Source: Taxillus chinensis
Taxonomy: Eukaryota; Streptophyta; Magnoliopsida; Santalales; Loranthaceae
Direction of reading: 5' to 3'
DNA length: 64,000 nucleotides
NCBI GenBank assembly: GCA_023512835.1
Contig: CM042092.1
Span: forward strand, 43,294,258 to 43,358,257
The notes under the pieces are model-generated. The model was not told where the DNA came from, did not search any database, and saw only the letters and a program-made list of their open reading frames with translations. Of the stretch, positions 34,610 through 46,799 are shown in pieces. The position numbers and the translations under genes are program-made. Numbering within the stretch: position 1 is the first letter of the stretch; every line of letters starts with the position of its first letter.

Positions 34610-34982
34610 TGTCACGGGGTCAGCCTTTATAACAGCTTAACCCATGCGACACCTAGTTCCCACCCGAACGAAGGAACGCTAGGTCAGCCTAACTCGTCTC
34701 ATTTGGATTGGAACCCATCGATCCGTTGTAAAGCAATTGTGTAGGGAAGCGCTTAGCAGAAGAAAGATTAAACGAAGGCAATAAACGATTGTATTGATTG
34801 CTTAAAACCTTTACAAAATCACTCCCCTACATATAGATGTTAACACTTTTCCGCGGTGACACCAGGATACATCATTTTAGCTAGAGTAAATAAATCTCTA
34901 CAAAACTAAAGTACAACACTTTACAAAGGGGAAATACCCCAAAATAGCCTAAGTATGCTAAGATAAGCCTTGGTCTGTGACA
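34610..34982 (-). repeat. 3' LTR of gypsy-D (373 bp)
   Basis: Plus strand TGTCACGGGG to GTCTGTGACA, so both ends carry the inverted TGTCAC/GTGACA. The minus-strand purine tract CGGGTGGGGGAGAA (34983-34996) directly precedes it. Confidence 0.85.
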
Positions 34983-34996
34983 TTCTCCCCCACCCG

Positions 34997-36340
34997 ATTT
35001 CGCAGCGTCCTCGTTTCGTCTTCGGCTTCCTCGAACCCATCAAACTGCTGGATGTAGCATTCGGTTTCTACCCGATACTCTTCAATCTCTTTGGAGAATT
35101 TTCCCAGATCCTCTTTCTTCTCCCAGCTTGTCTCTTCAACCGGCCTGTTCTTCCATTGGACGTAGTACTCCACCTGACTTGGATTTATTCCCCTTCTTGG
35201 CACGATTCTATGAGAGTGGATTTTCTCTATATCTTTGTTGTAGGTCTTGCCTGTTGATGCTGTTGGTGTCCGCACCGCTCGTTGTCTGCTCGTATCTTCC
35301 AAGTGTTCATGGTAAAGCTTGACGTGGAACACCGGATGCCTTTGTAAGCTAGTCGGGAGGTCCAGTTTGTATGAGACCTTCCCAACTCTCTTAAGTACTT
35401 TGAAAAGCCCCTCATAACGGCGCACCAAACCCTTATGCAATTGTCTAAGTGCTTTGGTTTGGCATGGAAGGAGTTTGAGCATCACCATGTCTCCTTCATG
35501 AAATTCTAAGGGCCTCCTTTGTTGATCCGCCCACTTCTTCATCTTCTTCGCTGCTTTGTACAAGTATGCCCTGGCCAGATTCGTTTGTTCATGCCATCCT
35601 TTTGCAAACTTGAACGTCGTGGGGCTCTTTCTAGTGTAACCCCGAGTGATGGAAGTGGGCGTCAATGGTTGCCGCCCGATTCTCGAGTTCGAACGGGCTC
35701 TCGTTCATGGACTCGATCTTACGAAGTTATACGAGAATTGGGCTATGTCCAACAACATGGCCCAATCTCTTTGATTGCCACTCACATAGTGCCTCAGATA
35801 TAGCTCCAGTAAACCATTGACATGTTCAGTTTGGCCGTCTGTTTGTGGGTGGAACCTTATTGAAAAGTTTAAGTCTGAACCCATTATCCGCAACAGCTTG
35901 GTCCAAAACCGGCCAGTAAATCGTGAGTCCCGATTGCTCACGATTGTCTTTGGAATGCCCCAGTACTTCACCACGTACTTGATGAATAGTTGGACCGCGT
36001 CATCTTCCATGCAGTCCTTCAGAGTTGGAATGAAAACTCCATACTTAGAGAATCGGTCGACCACCACAATGATCGTGCCGCATCCTTCGGATCTTAGGAG
36101 ACAAACAATGAAGTCCATGGAGACACTCTCCCAAGGTCTTTTCGGGGTAAGCAGAGGTTCTAATAGTCCTGCTGACTGTCGATTCTCTATCTTGTCTTGT
36201 TGGCACACAAGACAAGTCCGCATGTACACTCAGACGTCCTCGTAAAGTTGAGGCCAATAGTAGCTCCTTTCCACCAACGCCAAGGTACAATCGACTCTGG
36301 GATGGCCAACCCACCGAGATTCGTGACATTCTTTGAGGAT
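34997..36340 (-). pseudogene. gypsy-D integrase and chromodomain
   Basis: The zinc-finger end (CLVCQQDK) and DDE core are visible: MDFIVCL, then VSNRDSRF and DGQTEHVN. The second catalytic acid is Asn (AAT, 35933-35935) where the family has Asp, so the enzyme would be dead. The chromodomain occupies about 35050-35180. The frame is broken near 35700 between the core and the C-terminal domain. Confidence 0.88.
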
Positions 36341-36401
36341 GTCTCTCCTCAAACTTCCCTATTTAGGAACGTACATCCATTCTCCTCGAGTATGGAGCAA
36401 G

Positions 36402-37780
36402 TTATCCCTTAGCCAAAATCACCGCGTTTTCCCAGGCTTCGACGCATTCCACCAAGGACTTGGCTAATGGGTCGTGCTCCATTCCTTCCTTTAGTCTGTT
36501 CACCAGGGGGATTTGTGGTTGGCTAATGGCTGCAAGTTCTGCCTTCCAACTTAGTGCATCGTCCACCACATTATTTGTGCCTAGTTTGTACTTGAGCACA
36601 AAGTCGAATTCTGCTAGGAGTCCTTGCCACTGTGCTTGCTTTGGAGTTAAGTTCCTTTGATTTAGGAAATAACTCGTAGCAATGTTGTCCGTCTTTACCA
36701 TGAACTTGGACCCCAGCAAGTAATGCCTCCACACCCGAAGGCAATGCATAACTACCGTCATCTCCTTTTCATGCACCATGTACCTCCATTCGGTGTCGTT
36801 GAGCTTCCGTCTTTCGTATGCTACAGGATGCCCCTCCTGCATGAGAACTCCACCGATGGCAAAGTCTCGAAGAAGCGGTGTGGAACTTCATAAGGTTTCG
36901 CATGGTCCGGCAGGTCTTATCACCGGTTCGTTTGTCACTACTTGCTTTAACTTCTCAAACGCCTCAAGACAAGCATCATCCCACACCCAAGTCTTGTTCT
37001 TCTTCAATAGCTCCGTCAAGGGAGCGATAATGTGGGAATAGCCGCGGATGAATCTTCTATAGTAGTTAACCAAGCCAAGGAAGGAATGCATCTCAGGAAC
37101 TTTCTTAGGCGTCTCCCATTCCTTGATGGCTAACACTTTCTTGTTGTCCATCTTTAATTTGCCGCTGCCAATGATATGACCCTAGAAGGGCACCTCCTTC
37201 TTCACAAAGTGACATTTCTCATTCTTCACAAAAAGTTAGTTCTCCCTTAAGATTTGGAAAACCCACCGTAGGTGTGCCTTGTGTTCCTCCAAGGTTTTGC
37301 TATAAACGATAATGTCATCAAGGTACACCACGACGAATCTATCCAAGCATGGTTGGAAGATCCGGTTCATCAACGTACAAAATGTGGTAGGGGCATTTGT
37401 GAGGCCAAAGGGCATCACCAAGAACTTGTAAAAGCCATATCTTGTGATGCATCTGTCTTTGCCTCATCACCTTCAGCTATCCGTACTTGCCAATATCCCG
37501 ACCGCAAGTCTATCTTTGAGAACCATCCCGCAGCACCAAGTTGATCAAATAGGTCAGATATGAGTGGGATGGGGTAGCTATTCTTCACAGTTATCTTGTT
37601 TAGCGCCCTATAGTCAATGCATAGTCACATTGACCCATCGTGCTTCTTTTAGAACAACACTGGTGCTTCAAATGGCGCTTTGGATGGCCGAATGAACCCG
37701 GCATCCAACAAGTCCTTCAATTGTCTCCGAAGTTCCTCCAACTCAGGGGGTGCCATCCGATAGGGCACCGCAGCAGTAGG
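36402..37780 (-). pseudogene. gypsy-D reverse transcriptase (partial) and RNase H
   Basis: The RT catalytic box is YLDD (37314-37325) in [13 protein letters not shown], preceded by [12 protein letters not shown]. The connection (SFLGLVNYYRRFIRGYS) and RNase H (KTDNIATSYFL) follow. N-terminal RT is cut by the copia-B LTR. Several stops and frame changes are present. Confidence 0.88.
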
Positions 37781-39187
37781 TGTTGGATCAAGCCCAGAAT
37801 TTGGATAATGTTGATAAAGCCCTATGTAATTTGATTTGAGACCTTTGTTTTTTTTGTCTTAAGTCATTGCAGAAGATATGATCTTCATCCGGATCTACAC
37901 TCGTGAGAGCAAAACTAAAGATAGGATACATAATCCTAATCCAGGTGAGAATGAGTGTCGTCAAACACTTGGTAAATAACCAAGTCCTTACTTCATATGG
38001 AATAAGGATCATTCGTGCGGACTAAGAACTTAAAAGCTACGGACTAAGGAATCTGCACCTAATACTTCAAACGGACTAAGTCAAATAGATGCAGAGTAAG
38101 AATCTTAGTCTACAAAGTCGCACGGAGTAAGAGAGTCGTCATGGAGTTAAAAAATAAAAGTTAAGTCTTCCACTCAATCGGACTAAAGTAAAGAAGACAC
38201 AGAGTAAGGAATCCGAGTCTTCCATACATGCGGAGTAAGGAAGTACTTCTACGAAATAAGGACTTGAGTCTTTATTCGCACGGAGTAAGAAAATTAGATG
38301 CGGAGTAAGGAATCCGAACCACTCACTCATGCGGAGTAAGGATGTGCTGATACGAGTAAGCCATCCGTTCCTTTAACTCATGCGGAGTAAGGAAACTAGA
38401 TGCGGAGTAAGGAAGTACTGATGCGGAGTAAGCACTCTGACCTTCTCTTTCATACGGAGTAAGGAAGCGCTTACACGAAATAAGGATTCCAGTACCAAAT
38501 TGATACGGAGTAAGAAATCTAAGCTTAGTTTCACATGGAGGAAGGAACCTTACACTGGATTCAAGAAGACGCTACTTCAACTTATCTCTTCGTATTCAAA
38601 GTCACCAGCTCGTTGCTTCCCGATGTAAGACAAACTTGTTGAGAACCTAAAGCATCTTACACGTGGATCATCCGGATATGTGGACACAACTTTAACTACA
38701 CTTGGGAACTTACAAAGTCTCTTATGCGTTGCAAACCCAAGATCTTGAAGACCACATCTCAAAGAATTGAGGCAGAGAGATTTCCGAGAAACAGTAAATG
38801 TGCACAATGTCCGGAACAACAAGTTCCAAGGTTGTCTCTTGTGGATGTCTCTATAAGTAGCAACACTTGTACATTTTATAAAAAGTACGTGAGAGTGTAA
38901 TAATTTTGTGTATGTACCAAAGCTCATTGAGATCATAGAGGCTAACATGTGAGTACATTGTAAACAGAGTGTTAAAGAGTTGTTAAGTAGGTCTAAAAGC
39001 TTTCAAGCTTTAGTTCTTCTCATTTTGTTGTACTTATCATACTGATAATAAAACAAAATACTTCCACTATCTGGTTATCTTTCGCATTGATTCTATCTCT
39101 TAACCAGATAAGTGTTGTGCCAAAGAGTTAGAGAAGAGTTTCGATAAGGGCCTATTCACCCCCCCTCTAGGCTCCAAGGGACCAACA
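37781..39187 (+). repeat. 5' LTR of copia-B (1407 bp)
   Basis: Perfect inverted hexamers TGTTGG and CCAACA at the ends. The interior (38030-38560) holds many diverged copies of the CGGAGTAAGGA unit seen as a clean array in the other copia LTRs. Confidence 0.93.
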
Positions 39188-39189
39188 AG

Positions 39190-39201
39190 TGGTATCAGAG
39201 C
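39190..39201 (+). other. Primer-binding site of copia-B
   Basis: TGGTATCAGAGC, complementary to the 3' end of plant initiator Met tRNA, two bases after the LTR. Confidence 0.93.
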
Positions 39202-39248
39202 AAGTTCTATCTGTTCAAAGTAGAGATCCCACTCCTTCTCTCTCATCA

Positions 39249-41524
39249 ATGGCCGAAGAAATTAGTATGCTATTCAACATTCGCCTTAACTCCGGAGGTG
39301 CACAATAGCCCCTCCCCAATCGTAGCAGCAGTGAAAATGTCGATCCACCTCAACCTGTTGCTGTTGCTGCTACACAACCACGGAGTTCTGGTTTCACTCT
39401 GACAAAACCGCCAAAGTTCACACCTGAGCTTTTCTCCCAGTGGAAAGCTTGCATGAGGATGTTTATGGTCTACCATGATCATCTCATGTGGTCGTGTTTT
39501 TATCAGGAGATACCCACTCCGATGACAATCGGAGACATGGAGTTAGAAGACCAAAGACGATCTTTGAACTCACCAATGAAGAAAGAGCCTGGTAGTGTGC
39601 TAATGAAAAGGCTCGGCATATGTTACATCATCTTTGGACTCCGAAGCTTTCACAGACCTCCAGGGCTACACGACAGTAAAAGCTGTTTGGGATAAACTGA
39701 CAATCCTCTATGAGGGAAGTCAGTCCCAAATGCAGAATGTTATCTGCACTCTCAGACAGAACTTTGAGAGTTTCAATTACAAACCTGGCAAATCTCTCGA
39801 GAGAATCTATCAAAGATTCAGCAAGCTCATCCTTGAGTTAAAAACTGTCAATGAGCATTATTCTCAATCTCAAATCAATGACAAGTTTTTTTGCTCCTTG
39901 CCGGATTGCTACTACTCCAAGCAACTCCAGATGCAATCTGACAAGAACTGGCAGTATGTTCCCCTTGAAGAACTATACGGAGAGCTACGGACTCACGAGG
40001 TCAGGTTCAAATACTCTGACCAAGATGAGAAAATAGCTCAGAAAGAAAAGGGGGTAGCTTTTAAAGTTACAAAATGCCTCAGCATACTGAGGGATGATGA
40101 TACCGAAGAGTCTGAGAATTCTGACTCTGACGCTGAAGAGGAAATAGCTCTTCTTGTCAAATCCTTTGAGTGATTCCTGCGGAAAAGCAAAAAAGGATTC
40201 AGAAGAGGCTCCTCCTCATCATTCCGAAGGAAGGAGCGATCGGAGTCCAGTTCCCAGGAATGCTACAACTATGGGAAACCCGGTCACTGGGCCAAAGACT
40301 ATAAATCCAAATCTAAAGTGGCCGAGAAAAGTGACAAGGTTACTCCTCGCCGCTCCACCTCAGACAACAGCAAGAACAAGAGGAAGGCGTTCGTCACAAA
40401 GTACGTCAGTGGCTCGAAAGAAGAGGAGGAATCCTCGGATGATGAGCTAACTCCTAAGCCGAACGTTTGCCTCATGGCAAATACTGAGGTACCTTCGATC
40501 TTTGAGCTCATGAGTAAATTAGAATCTCTTATTACTGAACGTGATCATAAAAAGAATGAGAGACTAATAATTAATCAAATGTACAAAGATTTGGAAAGCC
40601 AGAACAAACATCTTGAAATTACTGTTGCTAGACTAGAAAAGGACATAACTGACTTCAGGGGTAAAGAGGCTGAAAATCACTTGCTAAATACCAACCTAAT
40701 TGGCCTAAAAGTTATTGTGAAAAGACTTAAAAATGAACTAGAACAGAAAAAGGAAATAAATCGTAAGTGGCTAAAATTTGGGAAAATTGCTTCTACATTT
40801 AGGACTGATCCGGACAACATCCGAGTCAAACCTGGCCTAGGCTCCGAACCATCAACCTCCACACAAACTATTGAGTGTCCTCCGGATTTCATTCCGAAAC
40901 TAACCAACCTTTACCCTGTTAGTACTTCTAAACCGTTGGATGGTTTCATTTCAGGTGGCACCATAGTCTATGATTGTGGAACTAAGGCTGTTACTGCTGC
41001 TCCTGAAGCAGTAGCACCCGTATCTAACGTTGAAGAGAAGGTGCTACAGTTAAAGCCAAAACTGTAGTTCCCAGAAAGAAAGGAAAGGCTGAGGTCGGCG
41101 TATCTAGGGCCAAGAGCGTGTCACCCAATCGCAAAGGATTAGGCCATAGGGAACGAGTAAAAGATCCTGAAAACCTAAGAAACCTGTATCCCCTGTTACC
41201 ACTCCGTATCATAGTGTCTGTTCCATCTCAGAGAGAAATAGGTCATTATCACTATGAATGCTGGAGCTTATCTGATAGCTAGCTTTGTAATCAAATTCAT
41301 ATTAATAAAGATCAGTTTATCAAAAAGGGTTCTTCAAGCAAATCAAAATCTAAATCTCAAAGGAGTGTCTCGCCCAAGAAAACTTAAGTAAAAGAAGTAG
41401 CTGAACCTAACAAAATAAAGTCAACCCGGAAAGCTAAAATTCCCAACAAAGTTAAATCCGGAACTATTGACACCACTGCTATTTCTCTTAACCGCCCGAA
41501 ACAAGTTTGGGCACCAAAAGTGTA
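39249..41524 (+). pseudogene. copia-B gag
   Basis: ATG at 39249 (MAEEISMLF), with an in-frame TAG after 19 codons. A UBN2-type gag domain spans about 39400-40060 (TPELFSQWKACMRMF, then LYEGSQSQMQNVICTLRQNF). The CCHC knuckle at 40261-40302 reads CYNYGKPGHWAKDY, so the second and last Cys are Tyr. A long charged, coiled-coil-like region (about 40480-40790) follows, and gag ends near VWAPKV at 41524. Several stops show it is inactive. Confidence 0.85.
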
Positions 41525-41539
41525 AACTGTTGTCTTACA

Positions 41540-42904
41540 GGAACATCTCTGGATATATTGCCGGATCACTTGAAGTTAAAGGTCAATCAAAGCAAGTGGA
41601 TCCTCGATAGTGGATGCTCCGGACATATGACGGGTGATCAGTCTCTGCTCGTTGATGTTACTGACAAATGAGGCCCATCCGTATCATATGGGGACAACAG
41701 CAAAGGTAAGACTATGGGGTATGGCACTTTAACCAACGGCTGTGTATCAATCACTAGAGTTGCACTAGTCGAAGGTTTGAAGCATAATCTGCTGAGTGTT
41801 AGTAATTTATGTGACAAAGGATTTATTGTCTCCTTTATGTCCAACACCTGCACAGTTAGGGAAAACCTATATGGAGATGTTAAGTTATCCGGATCCGGAT
41901 TAAGAGATGGGGACATATATTCAGTGGTCTTAAGAAATAATTCTTCTGACCCTGTATGCTTCCTCACTAAAGCATAAGATGAAGAAAGTTGGCTATGGCA
42001 CAAGCGGTGCGCTCATTTAAATTTTAAGACTTTGTCTAAACTAGCGTCGCTTGACTTAGTGAACGGTCTGCCCAAATACAAATACTTCAGAGACTCTCTC
42101 TGTTGAGAATGTCAATTTGGTAAACAGACCAAACATAGTTTTAAGAGCAAATCAGTTAATTCAATAACTTCTCCCTTACAACTTCTTCATATGGACCTCT
42201 GTGGTCCCATTTCTGTCACTTCACCAGCTGGTGCGAGATATACCCTTGTGGTTATCGATGATTTCACCAGGTACACATGAGTGTTGTTCCTGAAGTCTAA
42301 GAATCAAACCTTTGAACACCATGTAGATCTCTTCAGCTGGATAAGCAACTCACAAGGACTGAGCATTAAATGCATAAGGAGTGATCATGGTACAGAATTT
42401 GATTTTTTAGATATGAGGTCATATTGTTCTGAACAAGGCATTCAGCACGACTTCTCTGCGGCCAGAACTCCACAACAAAATGGGGTAATTGAGCGCGAGA
42501 ATCGCACTTTAGTCGAGCCTGGCAGATCTATGTTAGCAGGGGCAAAGCTTCCTCTCAGTCTATGGGCTGAAGCTGTGTCCACTGCCTGCTACGTTCAGAA
42601 CAGAATTCTAATAAATAAATCTACCATGAAAACACCCTATGAGATGTGGAGAGGACAAAAGCCCTCAATTTCACATTTCAGAGCTTTTGGGTGTACTTGC
42701 TACGTTTTGAACAACGGCAAAGAACCCCGGAATAAATTTGAACCAAAATCTGATGATGGGATATTTGTCAGATACTCAATACATAGTAAGGCTTATTGTA
42801 TCTTCAATAGAAAACTTTTTAAAGTTGAAGAATCTATCCATGCGACTTTTGATGAAGCTAACCTAGATTGGTCAAAAGTTGGTTCTTCAAGTTCTGATGT
42901 GTAG
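41540..42904 (+). pseudogene. copia-B protease, GAG-pre-integrase and integrase
   Basis: Protease motif WILDSGCSGHMTGD (Asp codon 41605-41607), then LKHNLLSVSNLCDKGF. Integrase: H-H of the zinc finger, with the C-x2-C interrupted by TGA (near 42105); catalytic LHMDLCGP, RSDHGTEF and the Glu of QQNGVIERENRTL are all present. Further stops: TGA at about 41668 and at about 42279 where Trp is expected. Ends at a TAG (42902-42904). Confidence 0.88.
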
Positions 42905-43244
42905 GATTAGAACGACAACATTGACAATTCAAAGTTTATGAATGTTCCTGTCACACATACTGACCAATCACGTGGCACCAATGAAGCATGAAGAAATGTT
43001 ACGGATGATGCTACGGACGAATCGGACTCTGGACTTCTATTCAACTCCGGGCACATTCTTACAGATATTCAAAACCCCAGAGCACCTTCAAGTCCTTCCA
43101 GACCAGTTAATACAGAAATGAATAGTATCAAAGAACCACTAAGTTCTCCAAGACCTGTTAACACGAAAATGTCTGGCCCGGAAGAAGTTTAACCAGCGGA
43201 CGCACCTGAACCACCAAGTCTGGCAGAGCTTCAAATTATTGAGG
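42905..43244 (+). pseudogene. copia-B linker between integrase and RT
   Basis: Decayed Pro/Ser/Glu-rich spacer, matching the corresponding segment of copia-C (62940-63390, minus). It ends in the left copy of the gypsy-C target site TGAGG. Confidence 0.75.
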
Positions 43245-43724
43245 TGTCACGCCCCGGATTTCCAACCCGAGGAAACCGGTACGTGACTCCCCTTTTACCC
43301 ACACGGAGGGCAAAGGGGTAGGATACAAAACAAGAATTTAACATTTTAAACATCCACAACATTCAAGAAAGTAATATTCATTAAAAGCAATCCAATCCAG
43401 TTTATTACAACAAAATCCTTTCCCCACTGGGGTTACATCGATTCTCATAATAAAAATAACATAAACAAATTAAATACATAAGGTCTTCCACCTTGGGGTC
43501 CCACCTAACGCCTGTAGGTTCCTGGAAAAGAAAACAACATGGTAGGAGGGGTGAGCAACCACAACTCGCTAGGGATCATGTCTCCCCAACCCATCCCATG
43601 CACTGGTATCTACATGCCTTGTGTACAAGTGCTGTGTCGTGATACAATTATCCCACCAGATATGGTTACAAGCTATAACAAAGAAACGATCATACATGGG
43701 CTAGTACATAAACACTCCCAGGCT

Positions 43725-43890
43725 TCCACAACCCACCGGGTTTCAAGAATGATCCCGGGCTTCCACGGCCACCGGGTTCCACAAAACGATCCCGGGCTTC
43801 CACAACCACCGGGTTCCACAAAACAGCCCCGGGCTTCCACACCCACCGGGTTCCACAAAACAGTCCCGGGCTTCCACGGCCACCGGGTGT
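43725..43890 (-). repeat. Tandem repeat of about 37 bp in gypsy-C 3' LTR
   Basis: Five units of a CCCGGGCTTCCACxxCCACCGGGTT-type sequence; gypsy-A has a single copy. Frames across it are repetitive artefacts. Unit differences between the two LTRs sit mostly at the CAG of CCACAGCC. Confidence 0.85.
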
Positions 43891-44476
43891 ACAAGCAAAC
43901 ACGCAGCACACATGGCCATACAGGCATAACATCAAACACTAAGTATGCTTAGTCACACAGGAATAACCTCGAACACTTAGCATGCATATATCCACAAGCT
44001 CACAAACCCAACCACACAGGCATTTCCACAAACACATAACATGCACACCTCACAGGCATAATTTCAAACACTTGGCAGGCATATACACATAACTATATTC
44101 ACACAAGCTTTTCATCAAACATATAGCATATAGATCACGAAACCACACCAAAATGCCATCTAGAAGGCCAACATTCATATAGGAGATCACACCTATATGA
44201 ATTTACATATATATATATAAACAGATATCGACCAGGACTGCCTTAGGACCCTAGGACAGGAGGGTTTAGGAAGAACAGAACCCCTACCTTAAAGCAGATC
44301 TTCCTTGCTCCCGCGCCAAACGCCGTCCTCCCCACGCAAGATGCTCCGGCAGCAACCAAAGAACTCCCCTTCCCTCTCTCTCTAGCTCTCTCTCTCTCTC
44401 AGGCGGCAGCCTGCAAAGAAAGGAACACAAGAACCCTAACCCAAACTCAAGCCCTCCTTATATAGACACCATTCAC

Positions 44477-44534
44477 ATCAAAACGACGTAGTTTTGATTA
44501 AGTAAACCCAGGATCAAAACGACGTAGTTTTGAT
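44477..44534 (-). promoter_or_regulatory. Paired ACGT-core palindromes, gypsy-C 3' LTR
   Basis: Units at 44477-44498 and 44513-44534, start-to-start distance 36 bp. Confidence 0.6.
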
Positions 44535-44666
44535 TACACAAGCTACAACCTTTCCGCATCCATACACACCAAAATATTCGGAATTTCAACATGGTCCTTT
44601 GGAGAAAGTTCCTTAGAATGCCAAAACCAAGGGACCCATGCAAAAATATGCCTGCACGCCAATTTG

Positions 44667-44874
44667 CACGTGAATTCCCAATTCACGTGCAACTCCATAT
44701 GAACTCCAAATGCTTTCAAACTTCACCCCTAGCCTCCTTGCATCATTTGGAAGACAATTACACTTGCACGTGAATTGGACCCATATCACGTGCACCTCAC
44801 ATACATGTCCATTTGGTCTGAAACTTCGTGGTAGATAGAGGACATCATTCTAAGCATCTTTCCTTTTGCACGTG
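44667..44874. promoter_or_regulatory. Five G-boxes, gypsy-C 3' LTR
   Basis: CACGTG at 44667, 44684, 44767, 44787 and 44869, with the same inverted-pair layout as gypsy-B. Confidence 0.55.
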
Positions 44875-44963
44875 AATTCATTGGAGTCCAACTACTAGGT
44901 CAAAATCTAGAAAAACTCTACTCGGGAGGCAAAGCCGACTAACTCAAGGTACGGGTCCTTACA

Positions 44964-44979
44964 TCCTCTCCCCCTTAAG
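44964..44979 (-). other. Polypurine tract of gypsy-C
   Basis: Minus strand TTAAGGGGGAGAGGA adjoining the LTR start TGTAAGGACC. Confidence 0.85.
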
Positions 44980-45222
44980 ACTTTTCGTCCTCGAAAAGAA
45001 ATGACATACGAGGAAAACAACCACAAACTACCCATTTGCCACCCGGCAAGCCACCACACCCAAATGGGTCATACACCACACACAAGACAACAAAGACATA
45101 ACAAGTACCACCATAATCCATAACCACAATAATGCACGAACACATGTCCACATGGCACGAATACACATTTCAAAGCACATCACAAATAAGAACACATGTC
45201 TTTAAAAGACAATACAAATACA

Positions 45223-46620
45223 TCAACTAATACAAGAAAACACATCACAAGGAAACATCACTATCCCTTGGCCACCACCACCTCCCACGCTTAAGATTGT
45301 TCGGTCCTCGAACAAGTCCAGGTCTTGCTCCCGCATCACGGACTCCCGTTCCCATGTCTCCTCCTCAATGCCACGGTGCTGCCACAAAGACGCGAACCAA
45401 AGGAATAGCACGACCACGCAAAAGTTTCTCTTGCCGATCTAGGATACCAGGATAGGGGCCTCAATGACGGACATGTCATCCTCAATGTCCAACGTCCCCC
45501 AATCAATCACATGAGTGGGGTCAGGGTGATACTTCCTCAGCCGGGACACGTGAAACACGTTGTGCACTCGACTCGGCCCGCGGTGGTAACGCTAACCGGT
45601 AGGCTACGGGCCCTACACGATCCAGGAATCTCAAAAGGGCCAATAAACCGCGGAGATAGCTTGGAACCTCGCCCAAACCGTCGATGTCCACGGCGTGGAG
45701 AGACACGAAGGAACACATGATCACCAACGAGAAAACTCCAAAGGTCGCCGCCGTGATCCGCATAAGATTTCGCCGACTCGAGCCGACAACAAACGCCGAC
45801 GAATCAACTTGACCTTCTCGTTAGCCTCTTGAACCAACTGTGGCCCCAAGAGGGCTGCCTCTCCTACCTCGGTCCAACACAAGGGTGATCGACACGGCCG
45901 TCCGTACAACGCCTCAAAAGGAGCCATCCCAATGGATGCTGGATAGGTTGTTGTAGGCAAACTCCACCAAAGGAAGGTGAGTTGCCCACGAACCCCGAAA
46001 TCTAACACACAGGCCCGTAACATGTCCTCCATGGTCTGATTCGTCCGCTCGGTCCGACCGTCCGTCTCGGGGTGAAAGGCTGTACTCAAGTGAAGCTTGG
46101 TTCCCATAGCCTCCTAGCCGGCCCCCAGAAACGGGAAGCGAACCTCGAATCCCGGTCGAGACAACCGATGATGGTACCCCATGCGGTCTCACAATCTCGT
46201 TCATGTACGACTGACTCAAAGTCCCAATGGAGTCCCGCTCGCGAACAACAAGAAAATGGGCCGACTTTGTGAGTCGATCCACAATCACCCAAATCATGTC
46301 CTTCCTCCCGGTGGTGGGTGGAAGACCAATCCAAAGTCCATCGCGATATGGTCCCACTTCCACTCCGCTATGGGCAAGGGCAGTAACATGCCCGCCGGCC
46401 GCCGATGCTCGGCCTTCACCTGTCGACACGTGAGGCACCGCGAAACAAAGGCAGCCACATCGCGTTTCATCCCAGGCCACCAAAAATGTCTGCGAAGCGC
46501 ATGGTACATCTTCGTACCCCCCTGGATGCACAAGAACCCTAGATTGGTGAAACTCCCTCATCACCTCATCCCCGAGGGAAGAAGCTACTACCAACCGCCC
46601 CCTGAAATGACAACTCATGC
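45223..46620 (-). pseudogene. gypsy-C integrase and chromodomain
   Basis: The zinc finger is intact in part (FHQSRVLVHPGG, CLTCRQVK), and the DDE core has lost its frame. Where gypsy-A reads VSDRD, gypsy-C lacks one base of the CTG in CTCTGACC (near 46158), shifting the frame to VVSTGIRG. The chromodomain is recognisable ([21 protein letters not shown]) but is disrupted at the CTG of GTGCTGTGG. Confidence 0.88.
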
Positions 46621-46799
46621 TCAGGACCCTCTGTCCGGTCCCCCGGATAGCTCCCCGGCCTCAATACGGGCACGGAGAACCTCACACTCAATGTCACCCA
46701 CTGTTCCTCCCGGACGCGCTGGTACAACTCAGGCACTACCACCAAAGGACGCAGGGCTGTCCCACCATCACGAACAACGGGCCGCCACCGCAACGTCGC

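Larger units (their letters stand above)
34610..37780 (-). mobile_element. gypsy-D: truncated Galadriel-like chromovirus
   Basis: Retains the 3' LTR, polypurine tract, integrase-chromodomain, RNase H and most of RT. The 5' end is lost where copia-B begins at 37781. Its sequence is distinct from gypsy-A/B/C: short LTR and a classical chromodomain (YYVQWKNRPVEETSWE). Clade assignment is by motif impression. Confidence 0.85.
43245..44963 (-). repeat. 3' LTR of gypsy-C
   Basis: Plus strand TGTCACGCCCCGG to GTCCTTACA. Contains a tandem CCCGGGCTTCCAC..CACCGGGTTCCAC array (43725-43890), a CT microsatellite (44375-44401) and conserved promoter motifs. Minus-strand TATA near 44456-44465. Confidence 0.94.

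Noticed and set aside
39190..39201. Match to the tRNA-Met 3' end considered as a tRNA gene
   Set aside because: Only the 12-nt primer complement is present, placed two bases after an LTR; no cloverleaf.
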